A DNA stretch of 64,000 nucleotides from Macrotis lagotis (GCF_037893015.1 NC_133661.1:186560703-186624702); one strand, 5' to 3'. Positions 23,946 through 35,469 are shown, numbered from the stretch's first letter. Numbers and translations: made by a program. The notes: generated by a model not told the origin, from the sequence alone.

Positions 23946-25954
23946 CTCTATACTAAGTATTCATGAGCCACTGTTATAAAACAATGATGCAAATAGATAG
24001 ATTGCTGAGCCTAGAGTCAGGAATACTTATCTTCCTCCATTCAGATCTGACCTCACAGTTGCTTAGTAACTGTGAGATCCTAGGCAAGTCGCTTAAACTT
24101 GTTTGTCTCAGTTTACTCATCTTTAAAATGGACAAGAATATGGCAAAGCACTGCAATCAGATAGGACTGTAATGATTAAACAAGTGAATTTCAAGAATTT
24201 GTGAATGGAAAAATTTCTTTAAGTCAGCTTTGGGTATATAAAACCAACAAATACATATATATCATGACATGTCATGAAACTAAGTATGTAGAAGACATAA
24301 CAGCTGTACTAGGAAATGCCACCAGTTTAAACATAACCTCTCAGTGGGGAATTATAGATTCAAGGCTATTTGCATGACTCAGTGCTACTTTCTGGTTGTC
24401 ATGATGGGAGTTGAAAAGACAAATTAAAAGGGTTGCAAGTGTTTATCTCCTATGCCTCAAGGAAATATATCAAGGATTTAGTGGACATTGACTATACTAT
24501 ACTACATTAAGTAGAAAATTGGCAAAAGGAATGAATTCACCTTAATTTATCTGAGACAAAAGACTAAGGGATTTCCTTTAAGAGTATCATAGAGGTTTGC
24601 TATTTTGGAAGATACTGTGAAGCTGTTGAGTATCAGTTAAACAAGCACATTTGGTTCACGAATATCACCCGAAAAGAGGAACACACTTCATGATGGCAGA
24701 AATTACAGTGACAGAGCAAAAGAGAAGAGGAAACCAAAAAACATGTTAGATATTCAGTACAAGACAGCAAGAGAAGTGGTACATAGAGAAACAGAGAACC
24801 AAGTTTCCTATCCCCTATGGTAGCATAGGTGGGATACACACAAGATTTAGTCCAGTATCCCTGGACCACAACAATGTGTTTCACAAGGCAGAGGCTAGTG
24901 TGCCTATGTGGAATTTTTTAGTTTCATCTCAATTTTCCAAAGAGTATTCTCTCTGGCATTTCAGTATGAAAAAGACTATACTCATTCTTCTGGACAATAG
25001 TAAATGATTCCATTACTTGGTTTTTCTCATGTTATTTATTACCAAGAGACGATATAATAAGTTTTATAGAAAACTCACCATACAGCCAGAATGACCAGAA
25101 TTCAAATTCTGTTCTACTTCATAGTAGTTTTCCAACAAGTCACTTAACCTCAGTACCCAAGGCCCTCTTTAAAACTACAAATTGGAGATCTACATTGAAA
25201 GGCAGACTTTCCTCACCTATGAATTTCCAGGAACAATGAAATCACAGCTCTGGATACAGAAATTCTAGGCTAATCTTGTCTAATTGAATGCTCTTTTACT
25301 TAATTTATATTATTTGAATCATCTTTTGAAATAGAATGTCTTTGATGGGAATTGAAGCCTAATATTAACCCTACAACATACCCAGAAAATGATATGATTA
25401 AAGGATGTATGGAATAATGATTATACATGAATATCAGTAGTTTTACAACTGTTTAATTACTCACTACCTCACTATCATCACTGTAGAAAGACAGCACATA
25501 ATGGTTGTTCTATTTTAATTAATATCTAAATGATAAAAAAAAAGAGATTCAAAGGGTTAAAAAGTAGGAGAAATGTGAAAAGTAATTAGGTAAATTTAGG
25601 TTATCTTTGGGGGGGGGAGAAAAATGAATAGGGCAAAAAGGGTGAAGAGTAAAAGGAAGAAAGATCCAGGTTGACATTTCTATTTTAAACAGAGGAAAAA
25701 AAGAGAAGTAATTTTTTGAAATCAGTTTGGTCAATAGCATAAATTATGAGAATTGTCCTTAGTGATATGTGAATGGGCAAGTATATTAAAAAGAATAGGA
25801 GTAGCACTAGTGAAATAGTGACTATTGTATAGCTTTCCAGACAAAAAAAAAAAGAATATTTTTGAATAGATAAAAATTATCAATTGCAACATAATGTAAA
25901 AAATTAGACTCCCCTATAAGAAGGGAAAAAGTTCTTGAATTAAAAGATACTGTT

Positions 25955-26109
25955 GGGGCAGCTAGGTGGTGCAGTGGATAAAGCACCAGCCTTGGAGTCA
26001 GGAGTACCTGGGTTCAAATCCAGTCTCGGACACCTAATAATTACCTAGCTGTGTGGCCTTCGGCAAGCCACTTAACCCTGTTTGCCTTGCAAAAAATAAG
26101 TAAGTGAAT
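25955..26109 (+). mobile_element. Hybrid SINE at the copy 2 / copy 3 junction
   Basis: The left flank equals that of the SINE at 28741 (aaaagatact). The tail and right flank (aataagtaagtgaataaaactatatg) are those of SINE y. It shares unusual bases with the hybrid at 19514 (tctcggacacc, ccttcggcaag) that the SINE at 28741 lacks. Confidence 0.9.
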
Positions 26110-26274
26110 AAAACTATATGAATTAGCTGGAATTCCTCCTTTTAAAAAAAACAAAATTGTTTTATCACAAATTAAGAAATTTAAACAAAAAAATCAACTT
26201 TATAACAAAAGATAACCTTTCAAAGGTCCACATGAGTTTTGTGTGGCATGAATAGTTATAGGGCAGTTAAATGG

Positions 26275-26740
26275 TGTGAGAAATATGGGGGTGTTTGGGT
26301 TCCTCAAGAATGTGAAGGAAGAATTCTTAGTTTACATTGCAGACTGGGGTCTGCCTACATTGTTGCCTATGAGCAGGTATATAAATTAAAGACAAAAGAT
26401 TGAGCCTCAATCTGATCAAAAACTCAAATTAGGCCAGGTCTGCCTCACATAGTTCTAAGTGAATATAGGGTTTTCAACATCTCCTTTGCACTTGCTCAAG
26501 GGGATAGCTGTTCTTGCTCATTAGCATAATGACCAGGAGGAGGAAAATATATGGGGACCAATATATCAATTAGATTGTGACCCCAGCCAGTGATTGGCAA
26601 GAAGGGGTAGGAACAAAGCCTTTCTAACTCCATAAAAGAGCTAACATTTCTGGAATTCCTCGCACCTCTCCCACCTTGAGAGAGAGAGAGATGTGGTTTT
26701 TTATTAAGATGTCTTAATTTAAAAAAAAACATTTTAATCA
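26275..26740 (+). mobile_element. Possible LTR-like segment, copy 3
   Basis: Third duplicate of the LTR-like segment, inside the partial unit. It has a few more differences than copies 1 and 2 have between themselves. Confidence 0.3.
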
Positions 26741-28740
26741 CTCTGTACTAAGTATTCATGAGCCACTGTTATAAAACAATGATGCGAATAGATAGATTGC
26801 TGAGCCTAGAGTCAGGAATGCTTATCTACCTGGGTTCAGATCTGAAATCACAGTTGCTTAGTAACTGTGAGATCCTAGGCAAGTCACTTAATCTTGTTTG
26901 TCTCAGTTTCCTCATCTTTAAAATGGAGAAGAAAATGGCAAAGCACTGCAATCAGATATGACTGTAATGATTAAACAAGTGAATTTCAAGAATTTGTGAA
27001 TGGAAAAATTTCTTTAAGTCAGCTTTGGGTATATAAAACCAACAAATACACATATATCATTACATGTCATGAAACTAAGTATGTAGAAGACATAACAGCT
27101 GTACTAGGAAATGCCACCAGTTTAAACCTAACCTCTCAGTGAGGAATTATAAATTCAAGGCTATTTGCATGACTCAGTGCTACTTTCTGGTTGTCATGAT
27201 GGGAGTTGAAAAGACAAATTAAAAGGGTTGCAAGGGTTTATCTCCTATGCCTCAAGGAAATATATCAACGATTTAGTGGACATTGACTATACTATACTAC
27301 ATCAAGTAGAAAATTAATTTATCTGAGACAAAAGACTAAGGGATTTCCTTTAAGAGTATCATAGATGTTTGGTGTTTGCTATCTTGGAAGATACTGTGAA
27401 GCTGTTGAGTATCAATTAGACAAGCACATTTAGTTCAAGAATATCACCCGAAAAGAGGAACACACTTCATGATGGCAGAAATTTCAGTGACAGAGCAAAA
27501 GAGAAGAGGAAACCAAAAAACATGTTAGATATTCAGTATAAGACAGCAAGAGCAGTGGTACATAGAGAAACAGAGAACCAAGTTTCCTATCCCCTCCCCT
27601 GTTGTAGCATAGGTGGGGTACAGACAAGATTTAGTCCATCATCCCTGGACCACAACAATGAGTTTCACAAGGCAGAGGCTAGTGTGCTTATGTGGAATTT
27701 TTTAGTTTCATCTCAATTTTCCAAACAGTATTCTCTCTGGCATTTCAGTATGAAAAAGTCTACACTCATTCTTCTGGACAATAGTAAATGATTCCATTAC
27801 TTAGTTTTTCTCATGTTATTTATTACCAAGAGGCAATATAATAAATTTTATAGAAAACTCACCTTACAGCCAGAATGACTAGAATTCAAATTCTGTTCTA
27901 CTTCATAATCAGTTTTGCAACAAGTCACTTAACCTCAGTACCCAAGGCCCTCTCTAATACTCCAAATTGGGGATCTACATTGAAAGGCACATTTTCCTCA
28001 CCTATGAATTTCCAGGAACAATGAAATCACAGCTCTGGATACAGAAATTCTAGGCTAATCTTGTCTAATTAAATGCTTTTTTACTTAATTTATATTATTT
28101 GAATCATCTTTTGAAATAGAATGTCTTTGATGGGAATTGAAGCCTAATATTAACCCTACAACAAACCCAGAAAATGATATGATTAAAGGATGTATGGAAT
28201 AATGATTATACATGAATATCAGTAGTTTTACAACTGTTTAATTACTCACTACTTCACTATCATCATTGCAGAAAGAGAGCAAATAATGGTTGTACTATTT
28301 TAATTAATATCTAAATGATTAAAAAAAGATTGAAAGGGTTTAAAAAGTAGGAGAACTGAGAAAAGTAATTAGGTAAATTTAGGTTATCTTTGGGGGGGGG
28401 AGAGAAAAATGAATAGGGCAAAAAGGGTGAAGAGTAAAAGGAAGAATGTTCCAGGGTGATGTTTCTATTTTAAACAGAGGAAAAAAAGAGAAGTAATTTT
28501 TTGAAATCAGTTTGGACAATAGCATAAATTATGAGAATTGTGCTTAGTGATGTATCAATTGGCAAGTATATAAAAAAGAATAGGAGTAGCACTAATGAAA
28601 TAATGACTACTGTATAGCTTTCCAGAGGAAAAAAAAAAGAATATTTTTGAATAGATAAAAATTATCAATTGCAACATAATGTAAAAAGATTAGACTCCCC
28701 TATGAAAAGGGAAAAGGGTTTTGAATTAAAAGATACTATT

Positions 28741-28905
28741 GGGGCAGCTAGGTGGTGCAGTGGATAAAGCACCGGCCTTGGAGTCAGGAGTACCTGGGTT
28801 CAAATCCAGTCTCAGACACTTAATAATTACCTAGCCATGTGGCCTTGGGCAAGCCACTTAACCCCGTTTGCCTTGCAAAAACCTAAAAAACAAAACAAAA
28901 CAAAA
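28741..28905 (+). mobile_element. tRNA-derived marsupial SINE at the right edge of the triplication (SINE b)
   Basis: Complete element with the target duplication atactatt on both sides (28733-28740 and 28906-28913). It is therefore the original insertion from which the two hybrid junction SINEs took their left halves. Confidence 0.85.
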
Positions 28906-29078
28906 ATACTATTAAAATATCCGTCTAATGTATAAATGAATCATAAAGAATAAAGGTGAGAGAATGAACTTGCAAAATTCCTTTTGATGACACTAGAAAA
29001 TCTGGAATTGCAGTGAAGATTTCTGATAAAGTCAATAGATTTCTGATAAAGTCAATTAAAATTGTAATTCACTGAGAG

Positions 29079-29223
29079 TTTTTTTTTTTTTTAGGTTTTA
29101 GCAAGGCAGTGGGCTTAAGTGGCTTGCCCAAGGCCACATGGCTAGGTAATTATTAAGTGTCTGAGACTAGGTACTCATGACTCCAAAGCTGGTGCTTTAT
29201 CCACTGCACCACCCAACCGCCCC
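29079..29223 (-). mobile_element. tRNA-derived marsupial SINE, reverse
   Basis: T-rich tail first, then gcaaggcagtgggcttaag, and ends ccaccgcccc-like. Imperfect flanking repeat ctgagag with T-rich continuation on both sides. Confidence 0.85.
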
Positions 29224-29378
29224 TGAGAGATTTTTTGAAAAGGAAACTATTTCATACTCAAAGTTACCTTCATATAATTAAAGAATTTTTTATTTATTTA
29301 AATTAAAGATATGTCTCATGACATAAAATTTAAACTTGCAATAGGAAAGTTAACAGAAATGAAAAGAATTAGTTAGAA

Positions 29379-29690
29379 AGATAGCAATGATGGGAGATTT
29401 TAATACTCAACCAATGAAAAACAAAAATATGAATGAAAAAGAAGATGAAGATTTGGACAGAATATTGACAAAACTGGATTTTTGGTTATAAGAGGAAACC
29501 TAAATGGGAAAAGTAGGAATTTTTTTTTCAAATGAAATAGGACATACTACAAAATATTTAATTGTAAAACAAAAAGAAATTCCACATAAATTTCAGAAGG
29601 AAGAAATAAACACTACATGTATAAGTCATGATACAATAAAATTATATTCAACAGAGGAAAACATGAACAAAAGATCTGGAGAGAGCTTAA
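29379..29690 (+). mobile_element. L1 ORF2 endonuclease-domain fragment
   Basis: Translation shows MMGDFNTQP near 29388, the L1 endonuclease GDFN motif. After a frame change comes FFSNEIGHTTKYLIVKQK and SHDTIKL, corresponding to the FFS-GT-TK-D and SDH-IKL motifs of the domain. One frame is open for 72 codons (29504-29722), but the fragment has lost both ends and is decayed. Confidence 0.6.
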
Positions 29691-30647
29691 CTTCAGATCT
29701 TAACTACTCTTTACCTATGTGATACTGACTTTCATTTCTTTAAGCCTCGATTTCTTCATCTGTAAATTAATGAAGTTGGAATCTCTAGATACAAACCAGA
29801 TCTAAATTATACCCCAAAATCATAATATACTTCCTAAAATAATCACCATTGGAGATCATTAAAGAAATACTATATGAAAACTTATCCAAAGTGATTTAGA
29901 GGGGATTTTTGTCTGTGGTTGATATTCTATAAGTCTATATTTCTGGGTTTTTTCCCTTAAATACTTCAAATATAATACCATATTGTCCTTTGCAAAAGTC
30001 TGATAAATCTTGGTTTTTTCTTGCGTGAACAAATACAAACAACATTTTCCTAAGCAAATAATGGAATAGTTAAAATTTGTCTTGTTCATCTCTGCTTTGC
30101 TTTCCTCCAGCATACAAGACCTTTATAATGCTTCCTATTTTAACAATAAAGACTTTCATTTCTATAATGCTTTAATGTTTTCATAATGCTTTCTGCCCAA
30201 CAACCCTATGAGGAAAGCTGAATCAAAAATCTCATGTCTCCATAATTTTTCTTCTTTCTTCCTTCTTTTCTCTATCTCTATCAAAACTTAGCTTTTCATA
30301 GAACTATGATTTTTAAATATCCCAAACTCTTCAACAGGTAGGATAAAGTGATTTATCCTAACATGTAGCTTGCTAATGAGTCAACCATCCAGTGAGTATA
30401 TTCTCTTCTTCAACCTCAATATTTTATGATTTTTATTAGTGTGAATATTCCTTATACTGATGTAGATCCCAATTCTTCCACCTTAGATGAATTCTGTGAA
30501 GTAGTTGCATTTTTTGAATTTGAACTATTCATATTACAATTATGAAAAATATAGTAAGTGATTCTAGTCCAATAGAAATTCAGTGTTAATTCAAATAGTG
30601 CAACAAATTCACATAATATTTGCCATAATTATGACTTAGATTTATAT
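29691..30647. other. Unassigned DNA with MIR-like scraps
   Basis: A MIR-like piece lies at 29720-29790 (tctttaagcctcgatttcttcatctg). Another weak piece is near 30120-30230 (cataatgctttctgcccaacaaccctatgagg, reminiscent of MIR/L3). Nothing else is recognisable. Confidence 0.45.
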
Positions 30648-30815
30648 CATAGAATCATAGATTTAAAATTGAAAACTATCTTAAAGGCCATCAAATCCAA
30701 CTACTTCATTTTACGCAATATAAAACTAAGACAGAGATTTTTCCAGCTGGTAAGTATCTAAGGCAGAATTCGTACCCAAGTATTCCTGATTCCAAGACCA
30801 ACGATATTAACATCT
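30648..30815 (+). mobile_element. CORE/MIR-type SINE fragment
   Basis: It has catagaatcatagatttaaa, then aaggccatcaaatccaac, cattttacgcaat and ctgattccaagacca, a known layout of old marsupial and mammalian SINEs. Confidence 0.5.
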
Positions 30816-31155
30816 CACCATCACTTGGTAACCACCTGCTGATGATTAACACTTCCAATGCTGTCTAAGCTAGTTCTTTGTGATTGATAAGCCATTCTTC
30901 ATCAGACCTATACCTGATTATTTTCAGTTTAGTAAAATAGCTCAGAGCATTCATTCTAGTAATATAGCTTTCTAGATCTCAGGATCAGCTCAGTGCCTCA
31001 GTGGGGTATCAAAATTAATTTTGACATTTGTGGAGAATTGCAATGAATTAGACATTGAAAATGCACATTTTTTTTGAGAATCTATGAAAAATTCAAGTGA
31101 ATGGAAAGATATTTCTGGCTCTGGAATCTTTGGATAGTTCTTGAATACAGTCACC
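30816..31155. other. Unassigned DNA
   Basis: About 340 bases with no open frame or repeat that I can recognise. Confidence 0.5.
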
Positions 31156-31169
31156 TAGTCTGCTTCTCT

Positions 31170-31328
31170 CTCTTTTTGTTTTTTAGGTTTTTGCAAGGCA
31201 GTGGGGTTAAGTGGCTTGCCCAAGGCCACACAGCTAGGTAATTATTAAGTGTCTGAGGCCGGATTTGAACTCAGGTACTCCAGACTGCAGGGCTGGTGCT
31301 CTATCCACTGCACCACCTAGCCTCCCCA
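31170..31328 (-). mobile_element. tRNA-derived marsupial SINE, reverse
   Basis: Full reverse SINE with perfect 14-base duplications tagtctgcttctct at 31156-31169 and 31329-31342. Young. Confidence 0.95.
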
Positions 31329-31342
31329 TAGTCTGCTTCTCT

Positions 31343-32160
31343 TGAACCTTTGGCAAGCTATTTGGCAAACTTTTATTTTTCTAGGTTTTGTTGTCTTCAT
31401 TATGTAAATGAGAAGTTTGGCCTAGATGAATTTTAAAGCCTTTTCTATACGTGTGAGATTATTATTTACACTATAAAGAAAGCTACTCAGTCTCAAATTT
31501 TTGTTATACTTTATTGTGTCCAAGATTACTATGTGATTTAAAAAACCATTGTCACCCCCATTGGCACCTGAACAGCACTTCTGTCCAGTGTACTATCTTG
31601 AAAATTTGGCAGGAAATTAATTATTACCTAGCTCAAATCTTTTTTTTATAAACAAAGGAACAAATATAAAGAGGTTGCAACAGCATAACACAATCAATTC
31701 CATTAATATTTGTTGATGGACTTCCATTATCTCCTGAAAACAAAACTCCTTAGCCTTTCTTTCTGGCTCCACTTCTCCCTTATCCATTGCAATAAAAGTG
31801 TATTGCTTTTGATATTTTCAAAACATATCCCACAATTTTCTGCTTCTGTAACTTTGTTCATGATGCATTAAATCTGGGACAATATCTGTCTCCCTCCTTC
31901 CTCTCCCCAATCCAACACCTCTCTCCATTTCCATCCATTGGCATCTAACAAATCCTTCAAGATCTGATTCAAATGCCTTCTCCTTCATGAAAACTCAACT
32001 TTTTCCTGCAGTTATGATATCACTTGAGTGATACTATTTTAGGCTCCTCTTATTATATTAAGGTAGTATGTGACATTTATTTACTATAATTTATATTTTA
32101 TTTATTTACATACATGTTCCATCTCCTATTTTCATGAGTCTATATATAGGATGATAGATA
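31343..32160 (+). mobile_element. Unassigned DNA ending in an L2 3' fragment
   Basis: Positions 31375-31445 look like a MIR tail. From about 31955 to 32155 the text follows the L2 3' region: ccttcaagatctgattcaaatgcc, tccttcatgaaaactc, and a final acatgttccatctcc. The middle is unassigned. Confidence 0.45.
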
Positions 32161-32164
32161 AAAA

Positions 32165-32455
32165 AAAAATTGGAAGAGTTCTTAAGAGTTCATCCAATCC
32201 AATCTTCTGTTTTTACAAATAAGGAAATTAAATCCCAAATATATTAGTGACTTGCCCAAAATCACACAATTTGAAAGTTCCTGGAAAGATCAGTAGATAC
32301 ACCTAGTCTAACTTCTCATTTTACAGAGAAGGAAACTGAAGTGGAGAGAAATTAAGAGAACTGTCCAAAGGCACACAGCTAGAAAATAACTTATCTGGGA
32401 TGTAAATCCATATTACAAGGTCAGTGTTCTTTCCACTGTACAATGCTGCCTTGCC
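32165..32455 (+). mobile_element. Two adjacent MIR/CORE-type SINE fragments
   Basis: The first (about 32165-32275) has ttcatccaatccaatcttc, gaaattaaatccc and gtgacttgcccaaaatcacac. The second (about 32276-32455) repeats the same layout: tagtctaacttctcattttacag, aaggaaactgaag, ggcacacagctag, and an end ccactgtacaatgctgcc. They are separate old insertions or a tandem pair. Confidence 0.55.
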
Positions 32456-32525
32456 TGTAGAATATAACACAAACATGTTTTAAACACATGCACATATTCA
32501 AACCTTAAAGTGAAAGGAAGAGCAT

Positions 32526-32531
32526 TTTATT
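32526..32531 (-). promoter_or_regulatory. Candidate polyadenylation signal AATAAA for the EDDM3-like gene
   Basis: This is the first canonical AATAAA on the minus strand found downstream of the stop codon. It would give a 3' UTR of roughly 490 bases. The stretch between stop and signal (32532-33013) holds no recognised repeat apart from a purine-rich run near 32815-32890 on the plus strand. No transcript evidence is available. Confidence 0.4.
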
Positions 32532-33013
32532 AAATGAAAGGGGAATTATCAGCTCATGAAGATAATTGGGAAAGCCATCTGAAAAAAAAATTTTCTCCTA
32601 ATCATTTTGCCTTCTCTCCCTCTCCCATCTTTATATGTCCCAGGAAGAAAGATTTGATTAGAACTTGCTGCATTCTTTTTCTTTATGATGGTCTCTACCC
32701 AATATCATCTTTATCAGGCCAAAAGTCTGAGGAATGACTCTTAGCTCTTCAGATATCCCTGTTCCTATTCAATCAGGCTTTCAATCCTCTCAGCCTTTGG
32801 TTACTAGGGATAGATGTAGGAGGGAAGGGAAATAGGGAAAGAAAATAGGGAAAGAGAGGGTAGGAGGGAAGGGAAATAGAGAAATAGGAGTATGTGATGG
32901 CTCAGATTCTTTACTTTGTTGAAAAATAACTACTATTATCAGCAAATTTATCATTGGTCTGGGCAGGAAAACAAAGACCCAATTGGCCAAGAGCCCTAGT
33001 TAGCCAGGGAACT

Positions 33014-33484
33014 TCAGCTTGTGGTATAAGTAGAGACAGTCTCTGAAATTGAAATTTTCTTCTTCATCTTGGTGTCCTCCAGGCTCACAGGGAATCCATT
33101 CAAACCACAGTGGAGCTCTACATAGCTATAGCTGCTGATGCCCTTGTAGCCTTGGCCAGACTCCAACTGCTCACAGGTAAGGATTTTCAAGGGTTTCTTG
33201 CTCCACACCCGCACATTTTCATAGTGGTCTAACCCATCCCTATGGCATATATCTTCTAACTGGCTCCAAATGGCATAGATGAAGGTATGGGAGGCTTTGC
33301 CCTTAAGAGATTCTGTGGCACCCATAAGATCTTCACAGTTCAGCTGGTTGAAATCTAGGCTCAAACTGAGATGGTGTTGCTTCATGAACTCCTCCCACAT
33401 GAGGTCTTCAGAGCATCCAGGAAGCACCCACAAAAGGAGCAGTATCAACAAGACAGGACCTTTGCCTTTCAGAACAAATGCCAT
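33014..33484 (-). CDS. EDDM3: EDDM3 (epididymal protein 3 / HE3)-like secreted protein, RNase A superfamily
   Basis: Single-exon coding region of 156 residues. Residues 1 to about 25 form a signal peptide (basic start, then a leucine-rich core). From residue 30 on, the chain follows remembered human EDDM3A closely: W-x-EF-x-K-x-H near 30-37, LKGK near 60-63, TFIY at 67-70, SYSY-x-E-x-HCG at 118-127. Human EDDM3 proteins have about 147 residues; this one is about nine longer, at the C terminus. Cys50, 80, 104 and 126 match RNase A Cys26, 58, 84 and 110 (two disulfides). By hand alignment His37 equals catalytic His12 and Lys63 equals Lys41, but the His119 position is Leu135, so ribonuclease activity is unlikely. 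I chose the second ATG (33484) because a good 3' splice site ends at 33503, which excludes the ATG at 33511. The human family members are epididymal secretory proteins linked to sperm maturation; that role is inferred here. No N-glycosylation sequon is visible. The only other possible gene signal nearby is the candidate first exon near 40 kb. Confidence 0.9.
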   Translation of the reverse strand: MAFVLKGKGPVLLILLLLWVLPGCSEDLMWEEFMKQHHLSLSLDFNQLNCEDLMGATESLKGKASHTFIYAIWSQLEDICHRDGLDHYENVRVWSKKPLKILTCEQLESGQGYKGISSYSYVELHCGLNGFPVSLEDTKMKKKISISETVSTYTTS

Positions 33485-33540
33485 CTTATCCACCAGGACC
33501 ACCTGCAGCATTTCAAAAGCAAAAGAATCAGACAGTAGAT
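33485..33540 (-). promoter_or_regulatory. 3' splice site and 5' UTR start of the EDDM3-like coding exon
   Basis: On the minus strand a pyrimidine-rich run (ctgattcttttgcttttg) is followed by aaatgctgcag and then the exon. The exon begins at 33502 and leaves 18 bases of 5' UTR (33485-33502) before the ATG. A short 5' UTR stub directly before the ATG is the usual design of RNase A superfamily genes, whose first exon is non-coding. This decides the start codon of the CDS. Confidence 0.75.
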
Positions 33541-33700
33541 CAGAATATTCTCCTGGGTAATCATTCCACTGGGCCTTTCAAAGCTTTCTGTCTTTTCTCT
33601 TACCCCCAACCCAGTAATAACTATTTAATGTATTAGGATCATAACTATGCTTTACTCCCACCAATCTTAGCTGAATAGTTGCCTCATGTCACCACACATG

Positions 33701-33731
<31 letters not shown>

Positions 33732-34733
33732 ACACACACACACTAACCCATACTCACATAATACACACACAGACAATTTTGTGTCTTGAGAGAAAGGGAA
33801 AAGGAGTAGAATATAAGATCTTTGGAAGGAAAGAAAAGATGACAGAATGGCAGAAACTGAGTCTCTTTCAATGCTTGCTCTTGAGTTCACAAAATAACAT
33901 TTGAGAAATGGAATAAGTGGGCTTCCATATAGCCTAAGCCCAGTTAATAAACTAGACATACTAATGAGTAGTAAGAAGAAAGAATCAGATATCTCTTTCA
34001 CCAAAAAGCAGTAAGAGAAAAAACAGTGAGTGATGAGAAATCTAAGTTAAGAGTTTCCACCTGATAGGACACTGGTTCATTGGTAGGTTTGAACACAAGT
34101 TGATCTGGAAGATGTCAACCAGCACTCTATGGGAGCAACTGAGGAGTAGGTATGATTCTAAGTACTTGAAATATGTTCCTGGAAATCCTTAGTCTGACAT
34201 TTGCCTAAAACTTGTTTGGAGGTAGCTTAATGCCCCACCTCCTCAAGAAACTGTGGATGAGCCACCTGTGCAGAAGGTTGTTTAATGCAATTAAATCTAG
34301 TCCTTTTGCTTCTATGTTTAAGGATAAAGAACAACATATGGCTTAACCATGTTGAGGTGATTCTTTTGGAACCTAGAATTAAGAATAAAAAATAATCAAA
34401 GTCTCCTGATAAATTAAGGCACGAATCTCAGGAGTTTATTTATAACTAGGGATACCTTTACCCCTAACCTAAAAAAATAGAAGTGCTACAACCCACAAAA
34501 TGTGTAGCACTAGGACACTGAAGTAGTCATCTCTCTGATAGCAACGGGAAACTTCATGGTTACTCTACAGTACCTCTGGAATTGGGTGAAGGACAAAATT
34601 TGTATGAACATGAGACACCAGAACCTGTTCCCTATTATTGAATAAAATCAGGCAATGAGAAGCAGTACTCCTAGTTGTTCAAATAAGAAATATGAGCTAA
34701 AGTGAATATAAATCCTTAAAAAACGTTTACATA
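33521..34733. other. Upstream flank of the EDDM3-like exon with a (CA)n run
   Basis: A (CA)n microsatellite occupies 33692-33743. The rest has no named repeat and presumably belongs to the intron before the EDDM3-like coding exon. Open frames over the CA run are artefacts. Confidence 0.6.
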
Positions 34734-34890
34734 GGGGTGGCTAGGTGGCACAGTGGATAAGAGCACCAGCCCTGGAGTCAAGAGTACCTGAGTTCAAATC
34801 TGGCCTCAGACACTTAATAATTACCTAGCTGTGTGGCCTTGGGCAAGCCACTTAACCCCATTTGCTTTAAAAACAATAAAAATAAATTTT
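34734..34890 (+). mobile_element. tRNA-derived marsupial SINE
   Basis: Full SINE flanked by aaaacgtttacata (34720-34733) and aaaagtttacata (34891-34903). Confidence 0.9.
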
Positions 34891-34903
34891 AAAAGTTTAC
34901 ATA

Positions 34904-35240
34904 ATATTATTTCATCTAATCATCAGTGAAATCGATGTAAACCTGAAAGCTAGCTAGTGCAAGTAATATTATCTTCATTTTATAGATGAGAAAAAGCTGA
35001 AACTTCCCCAAAGTATACAACAATTAAGAAACATAGAATGTAACAACTAGATTCAAATTAGATTAACTAGTCCAATCTATCTCTTAAAAAGGAGAAAATT
35101 GTGGTTCAAAGAGATTAAGTGCTTTGTTCAAGGTAACATAACCAGTGGAAAAATGGCAAGACTTGAACTAGAACCCCAGTCTCTGGAAATACCCTGTTCA
35201 GGGAATTGAAACTGGAACCCAGGGTTTCAGAGTCTTTCAA
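34904..35240 (+). mobile_element. MIR/CORE-type SINE fragments
   Basis: 34960-35020 has ttcattttatagatgag and a decayed tail. 35045-35215 repeats the layout with ctagtccaatctatc, gagattaagtgctttg and agacttgaactagaacccc. Old and diverged. Confidence 0.5.
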
Positions 35241-35469
35241 CTACCACAGTACATTTTTCCTATGATAAAAAAAATGAAAAAGTTGATTAGATTAGAGAGA
35301 AGGCTTAGATGAACTGAAAAAAAAATGTAACCCTTAATCAAACTTGTTAAAGTGATAAAGTGAAATCTCACCATTCTATTCTTTTTCCTACCTCCATACA
35401 ATAATAAATATATGTCAATCACCCAACACTCTATTCCCTTGCTTTTTCTTCTCTCTCAATAATTAAAAC

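Larger units (their letters stand above)
13237..28740. repeat. Segmental triplication: two 6.45-kb tandem copies plus a 2.6-kb partial copy
   Basis: Copy 1 is 13237-19513, copy 2 is 19683-25954 and partial copy 3 is 26110-28740, which matches 16890-19513 of copy 1. Corresponding landmarks lie 6443-6446 bases apart in copies 1 and 2, and about 2795 bases apart in copies 2 and 3. Copies differ by scattered substitutions and small indels, visually a few percent, with copy 3 the most different. Every boundary falls inside a SINE. No host gene is seen inside the unit. It carries an L1 5' piece, an LTR-like segment and several SINEs, each repeated with the unit. Confidence 0.95.

Noticed and set aside
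18208-27791. Repeated 77-89 codon frames in the triplicated unit as a possible gene family
   Set aside because: The open strand and boundaries differ between copies, and no domain or RNase-type cysteine pattern is present.
33485-33511. Upstream ATG at 33511 as the start of the EDDM3-like protein
   Set aside because: It lies before the 3' splice site (AG at 33503-33504), so it would be in the intron. The ATG at 33484 gives a normal signal peptide.
33279-33560. 93-codon open frame on the plus strand over the EDDM3-like gene
   Set aside because: It is the antisense shadow of the minus-strand coding exon and shows no domain.
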